Source: Taudactylus pleione
Lineage: Eukaryota > Chordata > Amphibia > Anura > Myobatrachidae
Assembly: GCA_031769625.1 (NCBI GenBank)
Contig: JAUIMM010000126.1
Span: 4,426,001-4,490,000, forward strand
Length of the DNA stretch: 64,000 nt
Reading direction: 5' to 3'
Position numbers and translations under genes: made by a program. The notes under the pieces were generated by a model. That model saw nothing but the letters and a program-made list of their open reading frames with translations, was not told the DNA's origin and did no database searches. Below are positions 33,256-44,210 of the stretch, one piece after another (positions within the stretch are counted from its first letter, which is position 1; each line of letters opens with the position of its first letter).

Positions 33256-33450
33256 GCTGCTACCAGTGCCGCCGGGATGACACTGGTGATGGTGTGCTTA
33301 ATAGCGCACCTGGAACACAGAGCTGCTACCAGTGCTGCTGGGATGACGCTGGCGATGGTGTGCTAGATTGCGCACCTGGAACGCAGAGTTGCTACCAGCG
33401 CCGCCAGGATGACACTGGCGACAATGTGCTGGATTGCGCACCTGGAAGGC
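33256..33450. repeat. tandem repeat, three units of about 65 bp
   Basis: Three units begin GCTACCAGTGCCGCC(G)GGATGAC and end GCGCACCTGGAA, starting at about 33260, 33324 and 33389. The 100-codon plus-strand frame here is only this repeat. Confidence 0.9.
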
Positions 33451-33649
33451 TAAACTGCGATTGGTGCTGCTGAGCTGACACAACTCACCAGATGATGACA
33501 GATGCTTCTGGGGTAGGAAGCGCTCCGTGCTGCCCAGATGGTACAATCAGCACGTATGGACGAGATGCAGGTGGAGCCGCCTGGATGGAATAAAAGGCTC
33601 ACATGAAACACAGCAAGACTGACACAGGTACTCGACTGACATGCAGGAG

Positions 33650-33990
33650 CAGGGCCGGATTGAGGGCCACATGGGCCTGGAGCTGAAAATGACTAAGGGC
33701 CTTTTATGAGAAGCAGAGGAGGTGTGACCAGTGCTGTGTGGGTGTGGCCAGTGCCATGTGGGCGTGTACACCCCTATACTCTCAGCCCAAATGTCTCCCT
33801 AATATGTAAAAGAAAAAAAATGCTTCATTTTGTGAGGTAAATAGAAATACAATTTTACTACTTATGATTTATGGCTGACCTTGTGGACAGCAGATTGCCA
33901 GTCAACATCATGTTGTCATGACAATGGGTCTATTTTTATGTGGAGACCTGGAGCTGGAGCTTCATCCGCCCCATTGTTAATCTGGCCCTG
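33650..33990. mobile_element. hAT MITE with CAGGGCCGGATT end
   Basis: The perfect octamer TGCAGGAG flanks it (33642-33649 and 33991-33998). It begins CAGGGCCGGATTGAGG and ends TTAATCTGGCCCTG. The terminus matches the MITE at 13806, so both were probably moved by the same hAT transposase. Its 341-bp length and non-repetitive interior differ from that copy. Confidence 0.92.
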
Positions 33991-34394
33991 TGCAGGAGAC
34001 AGGAACCGGAAGTATGAACAAACTTCTATGACCGGCATGGATTGCTGGGCTGGGTGGAATTTAATAGAGACAGAATCCAATCCAAGCAACTTTCCCTTAA
34101 TGACAGATTACTGTGCATCTGGGCTGTGTCCAGAGAGGAGAATAAATTAGTGCACTTGACACTGCACAGGGGCAGCAATTAGTGCAGTGCCTCAGTAGCA
34201 ACAAAGGCTGGAAGTCCAAGCAATAGGATCTGCTAACTGCAGATCCTAACACAGCAATAGCAGTGCAATGAACTTGAGAAAAAGTCTTAGGGATTTATTA
34301 AAGGAAAATTGTGCTTGCCTGCCATCCTTAGGTTCGGTAATGTGGTCTTGGACACAGCATTTGCTCCGTTCGTCCATGAAACTTCTGATAAGAA

Positions 34395-35460
34395 AGGAGG
34401 TAGTGGCACATATGGGGAAAACACACAGATGGGGAATAGAGCAAGGGCACATATAGTTCTGTGGCATAAACACAGATGATGAAAGGGGTGAGGTAACAGA
34501 TGGGAAAGCGAACAGGGACACAGATGGGGAAGGGGCCAGGTGCACAGATGATGAATGGAGTAAGGTTGGGTGGAGCAGAGGTACACATAGGAGGGGGGGC
34601 AAGGGCACAGACAGAGGCACCAAGAGGGGGGAGTGGGTACAATTTACCTGAGCCCAGGCTTCCAGAGGGGCCTGGCGGGGTCCCTCCTCCGGCACTGCCC
34701 CCCCTCCCTTCCTCCCTCCTCCCTCCCTCGCAGCAGCCAGCACACAGCGTGTGCTGGGATGCAGTGGGAGATTGCTCATGGCCACAGCAGTCTCCTATGC
34801 CTGAGGGGGTGAGCAATCACACTGATCATGCCCCCCTTGCTTTGCGCCGGGCTGAGGGGCTCACAGCGCCCCCTCCTCGGCACGAAGTGCCGCTATACGG
34901 TGCTGCAAAAGTATGTTTTGTTTTTCTGAGGGGGCATGGCCACGCCTCCCAAAATTAGGCTACGCCCCCCCTTTACTGGGGCCCGGTGGCGCTCTCTACG
35001 CCCCTGGGCACAGATGGGGAAAGGGTAAAGGACACATCTAAAGAAGGGGAAAGCGGCAAAGATGAGAAAAAAGGCAAGGGCAGAGATTGAGAAGGGGGCA
35101 GCTGCACAGATAGGGAAGGGTGTCGGGGAATAGATGGTTGGTGGGTAGAGCAGAGGCACACATGGGGAAAGGGAGGCAGAAGCACAGATGAGAGGGGTGC
35201 AGCAGACGCACACATAGGACTTGTAGAGGCTCAGATGAGGAAGAGAGCAGGGGCATAAATGGATAAGTAAGGCAGAGGCACAGATGAGTAAGGGGGGTAG
35301 ATTCATACATATGAAGGGGACAGAGGCACAGATGGGGAAGGAGGTTTAGAGTCAGATGAGAAAGGATGCCAAGACACAGATGTGAGGTCAGAGGTACACA
35401 TATGAATGGGGACAGAGACACGAGAGGGGATGTGGGCAGGAGCACACATAGGGAAGGGTA
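34395..35460. repeat. G-rich minisatellite (GCACAGATGGGGAAGGG units), interrupted
   Basis: Imperfect units of about 25-35 bp containing (A)GGGGCA...GCACAGATG(A/G)GGAA run from about 34395 to 34611 and from 35007 to 35460. The array is split by a hAT element (34612-35006). The proline/leucine-rich frames on the minus strand are repeat read-through. Clustered GGG runs could form quadruplexes. Confidence 0.85.
34612..35006. mobile_element. hAT-like insertion splitting the minisatellite
   Basis: GGCACAGA occurs exactly on both sides (34604-34611 and 35007-35014). The unit starts CAGAGGCACC and ends CTCTACGCCCCTG, weakly inverted ends. It is GC-rich and without coding capacity. The octamer is also part of the host repeat unit, so the duplication is slightly less certain than elsewhere. 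Confidence 0.65.
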
Positions 35461-36205
35461 TTAGGATCTTCAGAATGTATTTATAACTGTTTCATTGGAC
35501 TGCCCAATTGAAGCAAAGAAAGAGGAGTAAGGAAGAGGATTGCTGGCAGTGGGGACACATACCATGAGGAGAATTTGATCCCAATGATACTGTAGTCTGT
35601 CTGTAAAAAAGAAACTGTTCCCAGCCAGGATCATCAGCACTGGCTGGCCCAACTCTGGGGCTGGACCATGTACATAAGTATCCCAGCACCGCCCTTATGA
35701 TGGCTCTGCTTCAGCTAATAGTGACATTTGCTATGTCTAAATTTCTTCTGAAAAGTAGTGTATGCAAATATTTGCTTACTAATTATGATATAATGATTAC
35801 TTTTTTACTATTTACAATTTTTTTTAACATTCCAAGAGACGTTATAGGAAAAATATGAAGCATTTGTCCTGTGTTCACCAAGTCAGAGCTCTGCCGTGAG
35901 ATCATCCTACCAATAGTAAGTGGCTTGAAGAAGCCATTCTATGAAAGTGGAGATAATGTTTCATTCACCATCCTTTATGATAAAACAACTGTGATTTATT
36001 ATTGCAAAGTAATACAATGCTTTTATTACTCTAGGTACTGACCTCATAAGTGCATCACAGTAGATACAGCCGTCCATTAAGTAGTTATGTAACACACATT
36101 TCAATACAAATATTATGAAACAAATATATTCAAGTGAGAACTTGTTTTGGGAAGGAATTATTGTGGATAATACTAAGGTGTGCTCTTTTATATAGGTGAA
36201 GTGCA
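35461..36205. other. unassigned non-coding DNA
   Basis: No recognisable element or exon was found here. Short minus-strand frames (for example 35961-36206) lack recognisable motifs. Confidence 0.4.
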
Positions 36206-36209
36206 TTTA

Positions 36210-36303
36210 AAGACCAGATGCCACCTGTCACCAGATAAACCAGTGTGTAAAGACATGATGCCACCAATCACCTGTTTCACCAGATAAACCAGTGTGTAAA
36301 CCT
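36210..36303. repeat. short tandem duplication
   Basis: The phrase CACCAGATAAACCAGTGTGTAAA is repeated about 56 bp apart (about 36229 and 36278), together with GATGCCACC, giving two imperfect units of about 50-60 bp. Confidence 0.8.
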
Positions 36304-36779
36304 GATGGGTTGTAACAAAGTTACACAACACTAAATATGCATGCTATTAGAAACCTATTCTTGTTGTAAAATTATATATGGCATATAATTCTAGATTACA
36401 AAAACAATATCTGCAGCAAAAGGTTATGATGGAAGCAGGAGCATGAAAGAATATTATTTCACATGAATTATACAAATCTTAAATGGAAGTATACAACTCT
36501 GGCAAACTTTTCTAAAAGTGAAAAATCATGTTCAATGTATGCTCTAAATTTCATATACAGTAGATACTAAAGATGAGCAGATCCGGTCCCCTGAGAACCG
36601 GACCCACCCGGACTTTCAGTTCTGAGTCAAGAACCGAGTCTGGCACGGGTTTTCCCGCCTGACATGGAGCATGTCAAAATGTCATGATCCCGCTGTTGGA
36701 TTCTCGTGGGTTTTGGATTGTATAAAAGTTCCTCCCCACATTTGCTTGCTGAGTCCTGAGCTGTCAGGGCTGTGCTTCA

Positions 36780-37245
36780 TCCAAGAGGGGCTGCTGTGTC
36801 CATCCAGGGGCTGTTGTGTCCATCAAGGGCAGGGGCTGCTGTGTCCATCCAAGGTCTGCTGTGTCCATCCAGGGGTTGCTGTATCCACCAAAGGTAGGGG
36901 CTTCTGTGTCCATCCAGGGGCTGCTGTGTCCATCCAGGGGTTGTTGTGTCCATCTAGGGGTTGTTGTGTCCATCTAGGGCAGGGGCTGCTGTCCATCCAG
37001 GGGCTGTTGTGTCCATCCAGTGATTATTGTGTCCATCTAGTGCAGGGGCTTCTTTTTCCATCCAGGGGCTTCTGTGTCCAACCAGGGGCTGCTGTGTCCA
37101 TTCAGGAGTTGTTGTGTCCATCTAGGGCAGGGGCTGCTGTGTCCATCCAGGGGCTGCTGTGTCCATCCAGGGCAGGGGTTTCTGTGTCCATCCAGGGGCA
37201 GGGGCTGCTGTATCCATCCAAGGATACTCTGTCCATCCAATGGTG
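36780..37245. repeat. minisatellite, 21-bp GCTGCTGTGTCCATCCAGGGG units
   Basis: About twenty units of 21 bp, with occasional insertions of GCAGGG, occupy this tract. Because 21 is a multiple of three, it creates an uninterrupted frame that looks like a 288-codon gene. Its translation is only the repeat (GLLCPSRGCCVH and variants). Confidence 0.95.
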
Positions 37246-37404
37246 CCCAGTGTATAAAAAAATAAAAGCTAATAATAATATAATTCATAAAAAAATTATA
37301 TATATATTTTTGTGCTGTACCCCAGTGTACTATATTATTATTTTTTTTACTATGATGCTGCTTGTCAGACCACAGTGCAATATTCATACACATATTGTTT
37401 GTGA

Positions 37405-37765
37405 CACTGTAAGTGGTACTGCATTGTATAATAAATATTGTGACATTAAGTGGAAAACGCAGTGTATTCATAAAAAATATTGTCACACTGTAAGTGGAAA
37501 ACGCAGTGTATTCGTAAAAAATATTGTGACACTGTAAGTGGAAAATGCAGCGTATTCTTAAAAAATATTATCACACTGTAAGTGGAAATGCAGTGTATTC
37601 ATAAAAAAATATTGACACTTAGTGGAAACGCAGTGTATTCGTACAAAAATATTGACACTGTTAGTGGAAAGGCACTGTATTCATAAAAAATATTATAATA
37701 CTGTAAGTGGAAAATGCAGTGTATTCATAAAAAATATTGTGACACTGTAAGTGAAAAACGCACCG
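37405..37765. repeat. subterminal tandem repeat, left side of hAT element
   Basis: About eight units of 40-45 bp read GACACTGTAAGTGGAAAA, then GCAGTGTATTCATAAAAAATATT. The same sequence occurs in reverse orientation at 40290-41840. Subterminal arrays of this kind are known transposase-binding regions in hAT elements; that role here is inference. Confidence 0.9.
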
Positions 37766-38277
37766 CACAGCGCCTCGATGTTTGTCAAGTGCGCATGCGC
37801 ATGAGGGAGCCGGCTCCTTCGTGCGCATGCGTGAGACCCGCTACGACCGACAGCGCCGGTCATAGCGGGTCTCTTTCCAAAGGGGGCGAGCTGTCGATGT
37901 TGATTGACAGCTCGCCCCTTTTGGAAGGCGGGCCAGGGGGGTGGTAGCCCAAACGGAGGCATTCCCATGGGAATGCCTTCCATTTGGGGGAGGCCCCACT
38001 GACATCTCTAGTGATATCAGTGGAGAGCTTCCAGCTCTGACAGAGCCAGAAGCTCTCCGGGGCTTACGACAAGTGAGACCCTACCCTAGGGTCTCGTCGC
38101 AAGCCCCGATGGTCGCGATGGTCTCTGACCATCGCGACCATCACCCTAGCAGTCATTAGAGCTGTGGGTGTAAACCCACAGCCTAATGACCGAAACAGAG
38201 GTGGGCAGTCAGGATGCAAGCGGCCACCCAGTTTCTGAGCGACCGCTTGCATCCTCTGGACGCCTCTGAATGAGGCC
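37765..38277. mobile_element. hairpin-chain MITE, copy E, one end lost
   Basis: Reverse block order relative to copy C: GCGCATGCGCA hairpin (about 37793-37830), GACCCGCTACGACC/GGTCATAGCGGGTC (about 37837-37873), GGGGGCGAGCTGTC with its mate (37880-37917), GGAGGCATTCCCATGGGAATGCCTTCC (about 37955-37981), CCACTGACATCTC with its mate (37994-38022), CCAGCTCTGACAGAGCCAG, AGACCCTACCCTAGGGTCT (38077-38095), GATGGTCGCGATGG hairpin, GCTGTGGGTGTAAACCCACAGC (38161-38183) and a terminal GCAAGCGGCC...GACCGCTTGC hairpin. The first terminal hairpin is missing. Confidence 0.75.
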
Positions 38278-38283
38278 ACAAGT

Positions 38284-39560
38284 GTGTCCACGGTTGCCAT
38301 GTGTGAGCCTGACCTTTCTAATACTGTACTTGAAGAGGATCCTCCTTCCACAATTTGTGTGCCATCTGCAAATGTGGGGATGAGCAGTGCAAGTCAACAT
38401 GCTGACGTAGAAATCGATGTTGCTTCTGTGGAATTGCACCTGGAGGATGAGGAGGATATTTCTGTAGTTGGCGCTAACAAGAATGATGAGGATGTTGATG
38501 ATTATGAGACTGTTGATGCCGAAGATGTTGTTCAGGCAACAGTTGTTGCCCATGGTAGAAAAAAGCCGATTGCTGTCATGCCGGGGCAAACGACAAAAAA
38601 ACCCACTGAGTAGAGGTAAGGACCTTAACAACCTTGGGTCCTCCTCACTGTTACCTCACTTGCAATGCATTCATCAAATTGAAAAGTGTTTTTCAAATTC
38701 TGAAACTTTGGCTAAAAAAAATTTAACAATCAGTCCAGTGTCACCTAGCTGCTCCCTTCTCTCTGTTAGATCCAAGTGCCTGCAATCTCCACCACCAACA
38801 CCTGCATCATCATCAACATCTTCATTCGAGATCAGAAGTAGTCCTGCATCCTATTTCATAAGAATGACTGACTCCTCTCCTATCCCTGATTCCTCAGAAG
38901 CATCTTTGAGTGCTATGCCTATTGCTGCTGCTGTGAGTGGATCTTCATCCCAGAAGGGGACCAGGCAGAAGACTACTTTTAGTAGTTTAGCAAAACAATT
39001 GACTGTCAAACAATCCTTTTCAATGGGGAACAAGTATGACAGCAGACACCCAGTTGCACAGCAGATTACTGGCGCCATAACAGCTATGCTGGTATTAGAT
39101 GTGTGTCCAGCATCCACCATTAATGCAGTGGGTTTTAGACAGTTAATTGAGGTCGTGTCCCCGCTACCATATCCATTCTAGATTATACTTCTCTAGAATT
39201 GGAATTCCCAGTCTGTACAAGGACATTTAAAGAGACCTTATTAATGTCCTCCGAAATGCCATTGTGCCCACTGTCCACTTAACGACAGATATGTGGACAA
39301 GATCAACAGAACAACCGCAAGATTTAAGATATAAGGTTTAAGTCATATGTTGTGTCTGTCTTCCCAACAGACACAGATCTGAAGAGATGCAAAGAGCTGT
39401 TGGTAAGCAAATTGTTAACTCAAGTGGCATGTGATGTAGCGATGGCTTCTCCTTCTGTTTCTCCAGCAAGTGCATCTGCCGAGAAAAAACTAAACTTTCC
39501 CAAAAGATCCACTGGTGAAGCAGATGAGTCAACACAAAACACAAAAACTTTTTAGATGGA
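38284..39560 (+). pseudogene. hAT-family transposase (ZBED-like), broken
   Basis: An acidic N-terminal frame (38284-38613) is followed in another frame (to 39181) by Ser/Pro-rich linker. Next comes a block typical of hAT transposases, with KYDSRHPVAQQITGAI, D.CPAS and GFRQLIEVV (about 39030-39160). A further shift gives the SRLYFSRIGIPSLYKD block (about 39180-39230) and VHLTTDMWT (about 39270-39300), which includes the aspartate region of the RNase-H-like catalytic core. A last piece (39352-39555) carries DLKRCKELL. The BED zinc finger, the C-terminal dimerisation domain and the rest of the catalytic core are not seen. At least three frame changes make it non-functional. Confidence 0.75.
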
Positions 39561-40285
39561 TGCGCTGCAGATGATGTAACAGGGAGGAGATTCCTAGATG
39601 ATGAAGGTTTCTACCTCTACTTATTCTGGCTTTACAAATGGTACAGATGACTTGACAATAGTTGTTCGGATTTGGGTAGAAATAATTCCACACATAAGAA
39701 GTGTATTTCTATGTCTTGTGCCCAGGCATGACAATGAGATATTCCTTATCATGGGCAATACCTGTTTCTTCCACTGATGCCTGATTTAAACAAACAACAT
39801 CCTCATCAACAACTTCCTTATCAGCTACACAAATATCCTGCTCATCCTGGTGCACTTCCACAGAAGCATCCTCGATTTCTACTGTATGTCAGCATGTTCA
39901 CTTGTGCTTACATCATCATAAGAGGCAGAACCACCAGTCATAAATAAAGGCCTTAACCTTTCCCTTGTCACTTCATGTGGTGAAAGGCATATTGCCAATT
40001 CATGTCTTTCTGCAGCTAACTTTCCCTTTGATGTTTTTTTTTACCACTGTAAAAGATTGGTTCTTGATTTTAGATGCCCTGATTTAAGCCCTGTATGCCA
40101 TTGGGCATCGGCTTTAGTAGATGATGTAGATGGTCTAGTATCGTTATGACTGGTGGCACTGGCAGCAGCTCCAGCACTAGCATGTGGTTCCTACTCTTCT
40201 CTAAACTGATCATTCTCCATATTAACAAACACGAATGAAGTACAGCACACATGTCAATTTGTGGCAATTTTAAATTTTACACTGT
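39561..40285. other. non-coding interior of the hAT element
   Basis: Frames here are short, and none shows a recognisable transposase block. Probably decayed transposase 3' part. Confidence 0.4.
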
Positions 40286-40289
40286 TGTA

Positions 40290-41840
40290 TCAATGACCTA
40301 CAGTGTCACAAGAAAAGAATAACACACTGTGCTGCCAGTTAGTATCACAAGATTATTTCTGAATAAGAAAAGAATAACACACTGCGATACCACTTAGTGT
40401 CACAAGATTATTTATGAATAAGAAAAGAATAACACACTGCGCTGCCAGTTAGTATCACAAGATTATTTATGAATAAGAAAAGAATAACACACTGCGCTAC
40501 CACTTACAGTGTCACAAGGTTTTTATGAATAAGATAATAATAACACACTGCGCTGCCACTTAGTGTCACAAGATTATTTCTGAATAAGAATATCACACTG
40601 TGCTACCACATAGGCCTGTATTCAATTTGGAGCGAAAAGCCGAGATGGGCAAAAAAGATTCGCCGATGACGTCATTTCACCAGGCGGTAAAGTATTGGCG
40701 TATTCAATTTCAAAGACTTTTTGCCTAGGCAGAAAGTCAATGCAATGTAATAGGCGAAAAAGTTTCGCTTATGAATGCAGGCAGAAAAAAGTGCCGAATT
40801 GGAGTTTTGGGGTGCAACGTTGCGGGAACCCCATGCAGCCTTCAGACAGTCCCACAAAGGTAAACTGCATCAAAAAAATCTAAAAAAAGACTTAAGAATA
40901 CCCCATAAAATTACTTTCATTTTGGGGCAAAAAAAAAAAGTTGGGGGACAAAATTCAAAACTAGCGAAATAGTCTCCAGGGGGTCCCCAAGTATGCCCCA
41001 GGTGTTTTTTTGATTGCAGGTGTGTGCGGCAGGTGGATTTTTGACATATTTTTAAACGATACTTTAGCAACTTTAAAATATGCTACCCCCCATTTTCAGG
41101 TACCCAAAATTTGCAGCGACTAGTTATTTTCTCCAGAAAATAAAACAAAATGCTATTCTTCACCACTTTTGCAAATCTGCAAAACAGCGCCTATTGAGAC
41201 CATTTAAAAACACCCAATACCTTCAGCAGGCCAATTCGTAGTGATCCCCCATGTCAGTGCATCTTTTGGGGAGTGCCAGGCTGATTACCCCATTTTTGAG
41301 AGGACTTTCTGGCTGTTCAAGTATCGCTGTGTGCCGTTTTCACATACTTTCATATTGAATATGGGGAATCGCGGGGACGCATGTGAAAAGTTTCCACACC
41401 CAAAACACTTGATGTAGGCGAAAAGTCCACCAGGCGAAAGTATCGCTGGTGCGAAACATACTGAATAAGAGCCTTAGTGTCACAAGATTTTTTTATGAAT
41501 ATGAAAAGAATAACACACTGCGCTGCCACTTAGTGTCACAAGATTATTTATGCTAAGAATAACACACTGCGCTACCACTTACAGTGATGTCATTATGTTT
41601 TATATATGACACATGTTATTTAGCACTTTGTTGTGGTCTTTTAGTCGGCGTGTAGACTAATAATTTATTCACGATTGATGAAAGAAGTGAAAAGTTGAAT
41701 ATTAGATTGCGCTACCACTTTACAGCGTCACAAGATTTTTTTATGAGTAAAACGCTGCGCTACTACTTACTGTGTAAAAATATTTTTTATGAATAACAGT
41801 AACACACTGCACTATGACTTATAGTGTCACAATACGTGGA
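40290..41840. repeat. subterminal tandem repeat, right side of hAT element, interrupted
   Basis: Units of about 57 bp (AAAAGAATAACACACTGC, GCTGCCACTTAGTGTCACAA, GATTATTTATGAATAAG) occur at 40290-40612 and 41474-41600, with looser copies to 41840. They are the reverse complement of the left array. A MITE (40613-41473) interrupts them. Confidence 0.9.
40613..41473. mobile_element. MITE inserted in the subterminal repeats
   Basis: The ends GGCCTGTATTCAATTTGG and CATACTGAATAAGAGCC form a short inverted pair. The flanks ATA (40610-40612) and TTA (41474-41476) fit a 3-bp duplication with one change, and the surrounding repeat unit (CCACTTAGTGTC) is rejoined if the insert is removed. The interior has recurrent GGCGAAA / TTTCGCC motifs near both ends. 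It is AT-rich and lacks coding capacity. Confidence 0.7.
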
Positions 41841-41879
41841 CGGAAAACTACGGTCTGGCCTGCAGTGTAAAAAAACAAT

Positions 41880-42135
41880 AATAGCGCAGCTAAGTTGCTA
41901 ATGCACACACACACAAAACAGCACTTTAATTTTTTTTTACACTGGGGAAGAGCATCCTTGAATGAGACAGCAGTCCCAAGATGAACAACACAGACAGCAC
42001 CCTTTCTTTATGGACAACAAAGCACCCCTGCCGAGTGCAGACAGACCACCTGCAGTGCAGTCACAAATACGTGAATGATAAACTGCGGTCTGGCTGGCAG
42101 TGTCCCTAAACAATAACAGCGCAGCTAAGTTGCTA

Positions 42136-42182
<47 letters not shown>

Positions 42183-42215
42183 CACTTTTATTTTTTTTTT
42201 CACTGGGGAAGAGCA
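41880..42215. repeat. hAT subterminal duplicate with (CA)n
   Basis: Two copies of the phrase AGCGCAGCTAAGTTGCTAA, then CACACACA, a T-run and CACTGGGGAAGAGCA lie at about 41882-41955 and 42117-42215. A CA run of about 20 repeats is at 42139-42178. The same layout recurs at 61270-61870, near the end of another hAT relic. Confidence 0.85.
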
Positions 42216-42345
42216 GCCCTGATTGACGTTTTGCCTTGTTTTCAGATCTGAGTCAGGTGGAAAAACCCGAGCCTAACTCGGATCCGGCTTGGAATCGGGA
42301 TGTTCGGTTCTCAGAGAACCAGACCTGCTCATCTCTACTTTCTGA

Positions 42346-42830
42346 AATTAACTTCCAGTGACTAGTATATAATAGAGATCCCTTTTTGGTATCTTATGTA
42401 CAATAAAGACCTTGTTCTTGTGTAATGTATAGTACTAAATTCCCATTATACTCATATACTGTATGTCCACTTTTTGGCATAACCCCTCCTTCCAAGGTCC
42501 GTGAATTGAGACTAACTGCTTGAGCATTACAAATCACAAATATCTTAGAATCTAAAAGGAATGTAATGGTACATGACATAAGAAGCAGTAATGTCACCTA
42601 GTGATTCCAAAAGCTGAGACCGAGTCGGATGCAGGAAATTTACTGCTCCTGATCTTAGAATTGTCTTATCTAGAAATGAGAAATGAGCAGTTCGATTTTG
42701 GCTCGGTTAAGTTCAGATCTTAAAAGTAAACCTTATTGGTATCCAGGTGTCACGTGTTTTGCATAGCAAATAAGATAAATTCAAACTTGCACTAATTTTA
42801 GATAATTTCTAGTCTTATCATTACATCACT
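42346..42830. other. unassigned DNA with a partial hAT end
   Basis: GAAATGAGCAGTTCGATTTTGGCTCGG at about 42684 resembles the TAGAGATGAGCAG termini of this window, but no partner was found. Otherwise unassigned. Confidence 0.35.
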
Positions 42831-42857
42831 ACATGCTTCATGACGATCCATCTCTCA

Positions 42858-42863
42858 TCTCTC

Positions 42864-42898
<35 letters not shown>

Positions 42899-42935
42899 AG
42901 TATATACATACTGTATATGTATATAAATATATATA

Positions 42936-42972
<37 letters not shown>

Positions 42973-43086
42973 AGGGATGTGCAGGCTCGGTTTTACTTGG
43001 ATTTACTCGGTTCTTATCGCCACTTATCTGATCACTCTCCATGACATTCTGGAGTATATGCAAATTGCCATAATAAAAACTGCTTT

Positions 43087-43165
<79 letters not shown>
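42858..43165. repeat. (TC)n and (TA)n microsatellites
   Basis: A TC run (about 42862-42884) continues into TA runs (42885-42968). A further long TA run lies at about 43086-43165. TAGGGATGTGCAGGCTCGG at about 42972 between them resembles a hAT end. Confidence 0.95.
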
Positions 43166-43167
<2 letters not shown>

Positions 43168-43169
43168 TG

Positions 43170-44208
43170 TTTTTCACCAGGAACAAGCAGTAATTCAGTT
43201 CCTGAACCTTTTATTAACTATGACGTGATGTCCTGGGTCAAAATGTTGTTTACACAAGATTGGTTTTAGTTCAAAGTTCCTTTTGAGTTTCTTCTTTTCT
43301 AAATACTATGTATATACTGTATAAAATGTAATATATATATTTATACATTTATATAAAATATAATTATTTTTCTACAGCTCCACCCACAGTTCCTGAACCT
43401 CTTTTTCTGGAAAAATAGCCCTGAATATAGTGTGCAAAGTATATACTCCAGTTGTCAGATCACTTTCATCTGCTTATGCAACTTTCCCAAAACAGTACTT
43501 TTTGGCATTCTGTCAGGCATGCACACTAACGAATACTGCGGTGTAAAGTTCTGCTATTAATTATTAGTGGCAGTTGTAGGGATCACAGGATGGCTGCTTT
43601 TTGGAGCAGCTGTCCCTGCACTGGAACACAGTTGATAATATAGTACCCGACGTTGCAATGCTTGGTAAGTCGGATACCAAAGCATTGGGGCACCTTAAAT
43701 TCATATTGATGAATATGTTACTAAATCTGGTAACTAGTCCTCAGTTTAATTAGTTTTGTGCATTCTAATAAAAATATAATATGAGGATGTAGGCAATACA
43801 TAAATCTGGTTGTTTTATTCTGTTTAAAATTGTACATAATCTGGGGGTTCTCCACTGTGCTGTAGCTGAAGGAAATACCAAAATCCTATACATTTTTTTT
43901 CTTTTCTGTTTAATTTAAACCATAAAATTAAAGAATCTCTATATTCCTCTGATTTATTTGAAAAGAACAATGCTTTTGAAGCATAAAGGCTACAAAATTA
44001 ATATTGATGATTAAACAGGTCATAACTAAAAGGACAAACACATTTCTCTCTTTTTCTTTAATCATATCATAAGTGTAGACCTACTGTAATAAATCCCTCA
44101 TTCATCCCACTGTCTGGCACATTGCTAACAGAAATAGGTTCAATGTCCCCATGAGTGTTAACTATTCCATGACGCTTTCAACTTTTCTACACAAGGCTTT
44201 TGAAGCTC
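43170..44208. other. unassigned non-coding DNA
   Basis: No element or array is recognised, apart from a short hairpin-free AT-rich tract at 43310-43370. It may be intronic downstream of the candidate exon (minus strand). Confidence 0.4.
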
Positions 44209-44210
44209 AC

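Larger units (their letters stand above)
32975..33640 (-). mobile_element. gypsy 5' leader / LTR region with tandem repeats
   Basis: This lies immediately upstream (on the minus strand) of the gag start and is GC-richer than its surroundings. It contains two tandem arrays described separately. No clear TG...CA LTR edge or primer-binding site was confirmed. Assignment to the gypsy element rests on adjacency. Confidence 0.5.
36568..42337 (+). mobile_element. large hAT element, decayed, about 5.8 kb
   Basis: The left end TAAAGATGAGCAGATCCGG (36568) is mirrored by CCAGACCTGCTCATCTCTA (ending 42337), followed inwards on both sides by GAACCG/CGGTTC blocks. Between them are a left minisatellite (36780-37240), subterminal tandem repeats in opposite orientation at the two ends (37405-37765 and 40290-41840), a broken transposase (38284-39560) and two nested MITEs (37765-38277 and 40613-41473). 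Flanking octamers do not match (GTAGATAC and CTTTCTGA), so the insertion scar is lost or the ends have changed. Confidence 0.7.

Noticed and set aside
33171..33473. Cys-rich 100-codon frame resembling a repeat protein
   Set aside because: It is only the 65-bp tandem repeat of the gypsy leader, and that period does not consistently preserve one frame.
34246..34816. Overlapping 160-180-codon minus-strand frames
   Set aside because: Several frames are open at once over the same G-rich repeat and the inserted hAT unit, which indicates low-complexity composition, not coding.
36671..37537. 288-codon plus-strand open frame
   Set aside because: It is a read-through of the 21-bp minisatellite followed by AT-rich sequence; the translation has no domain other than the repeat.
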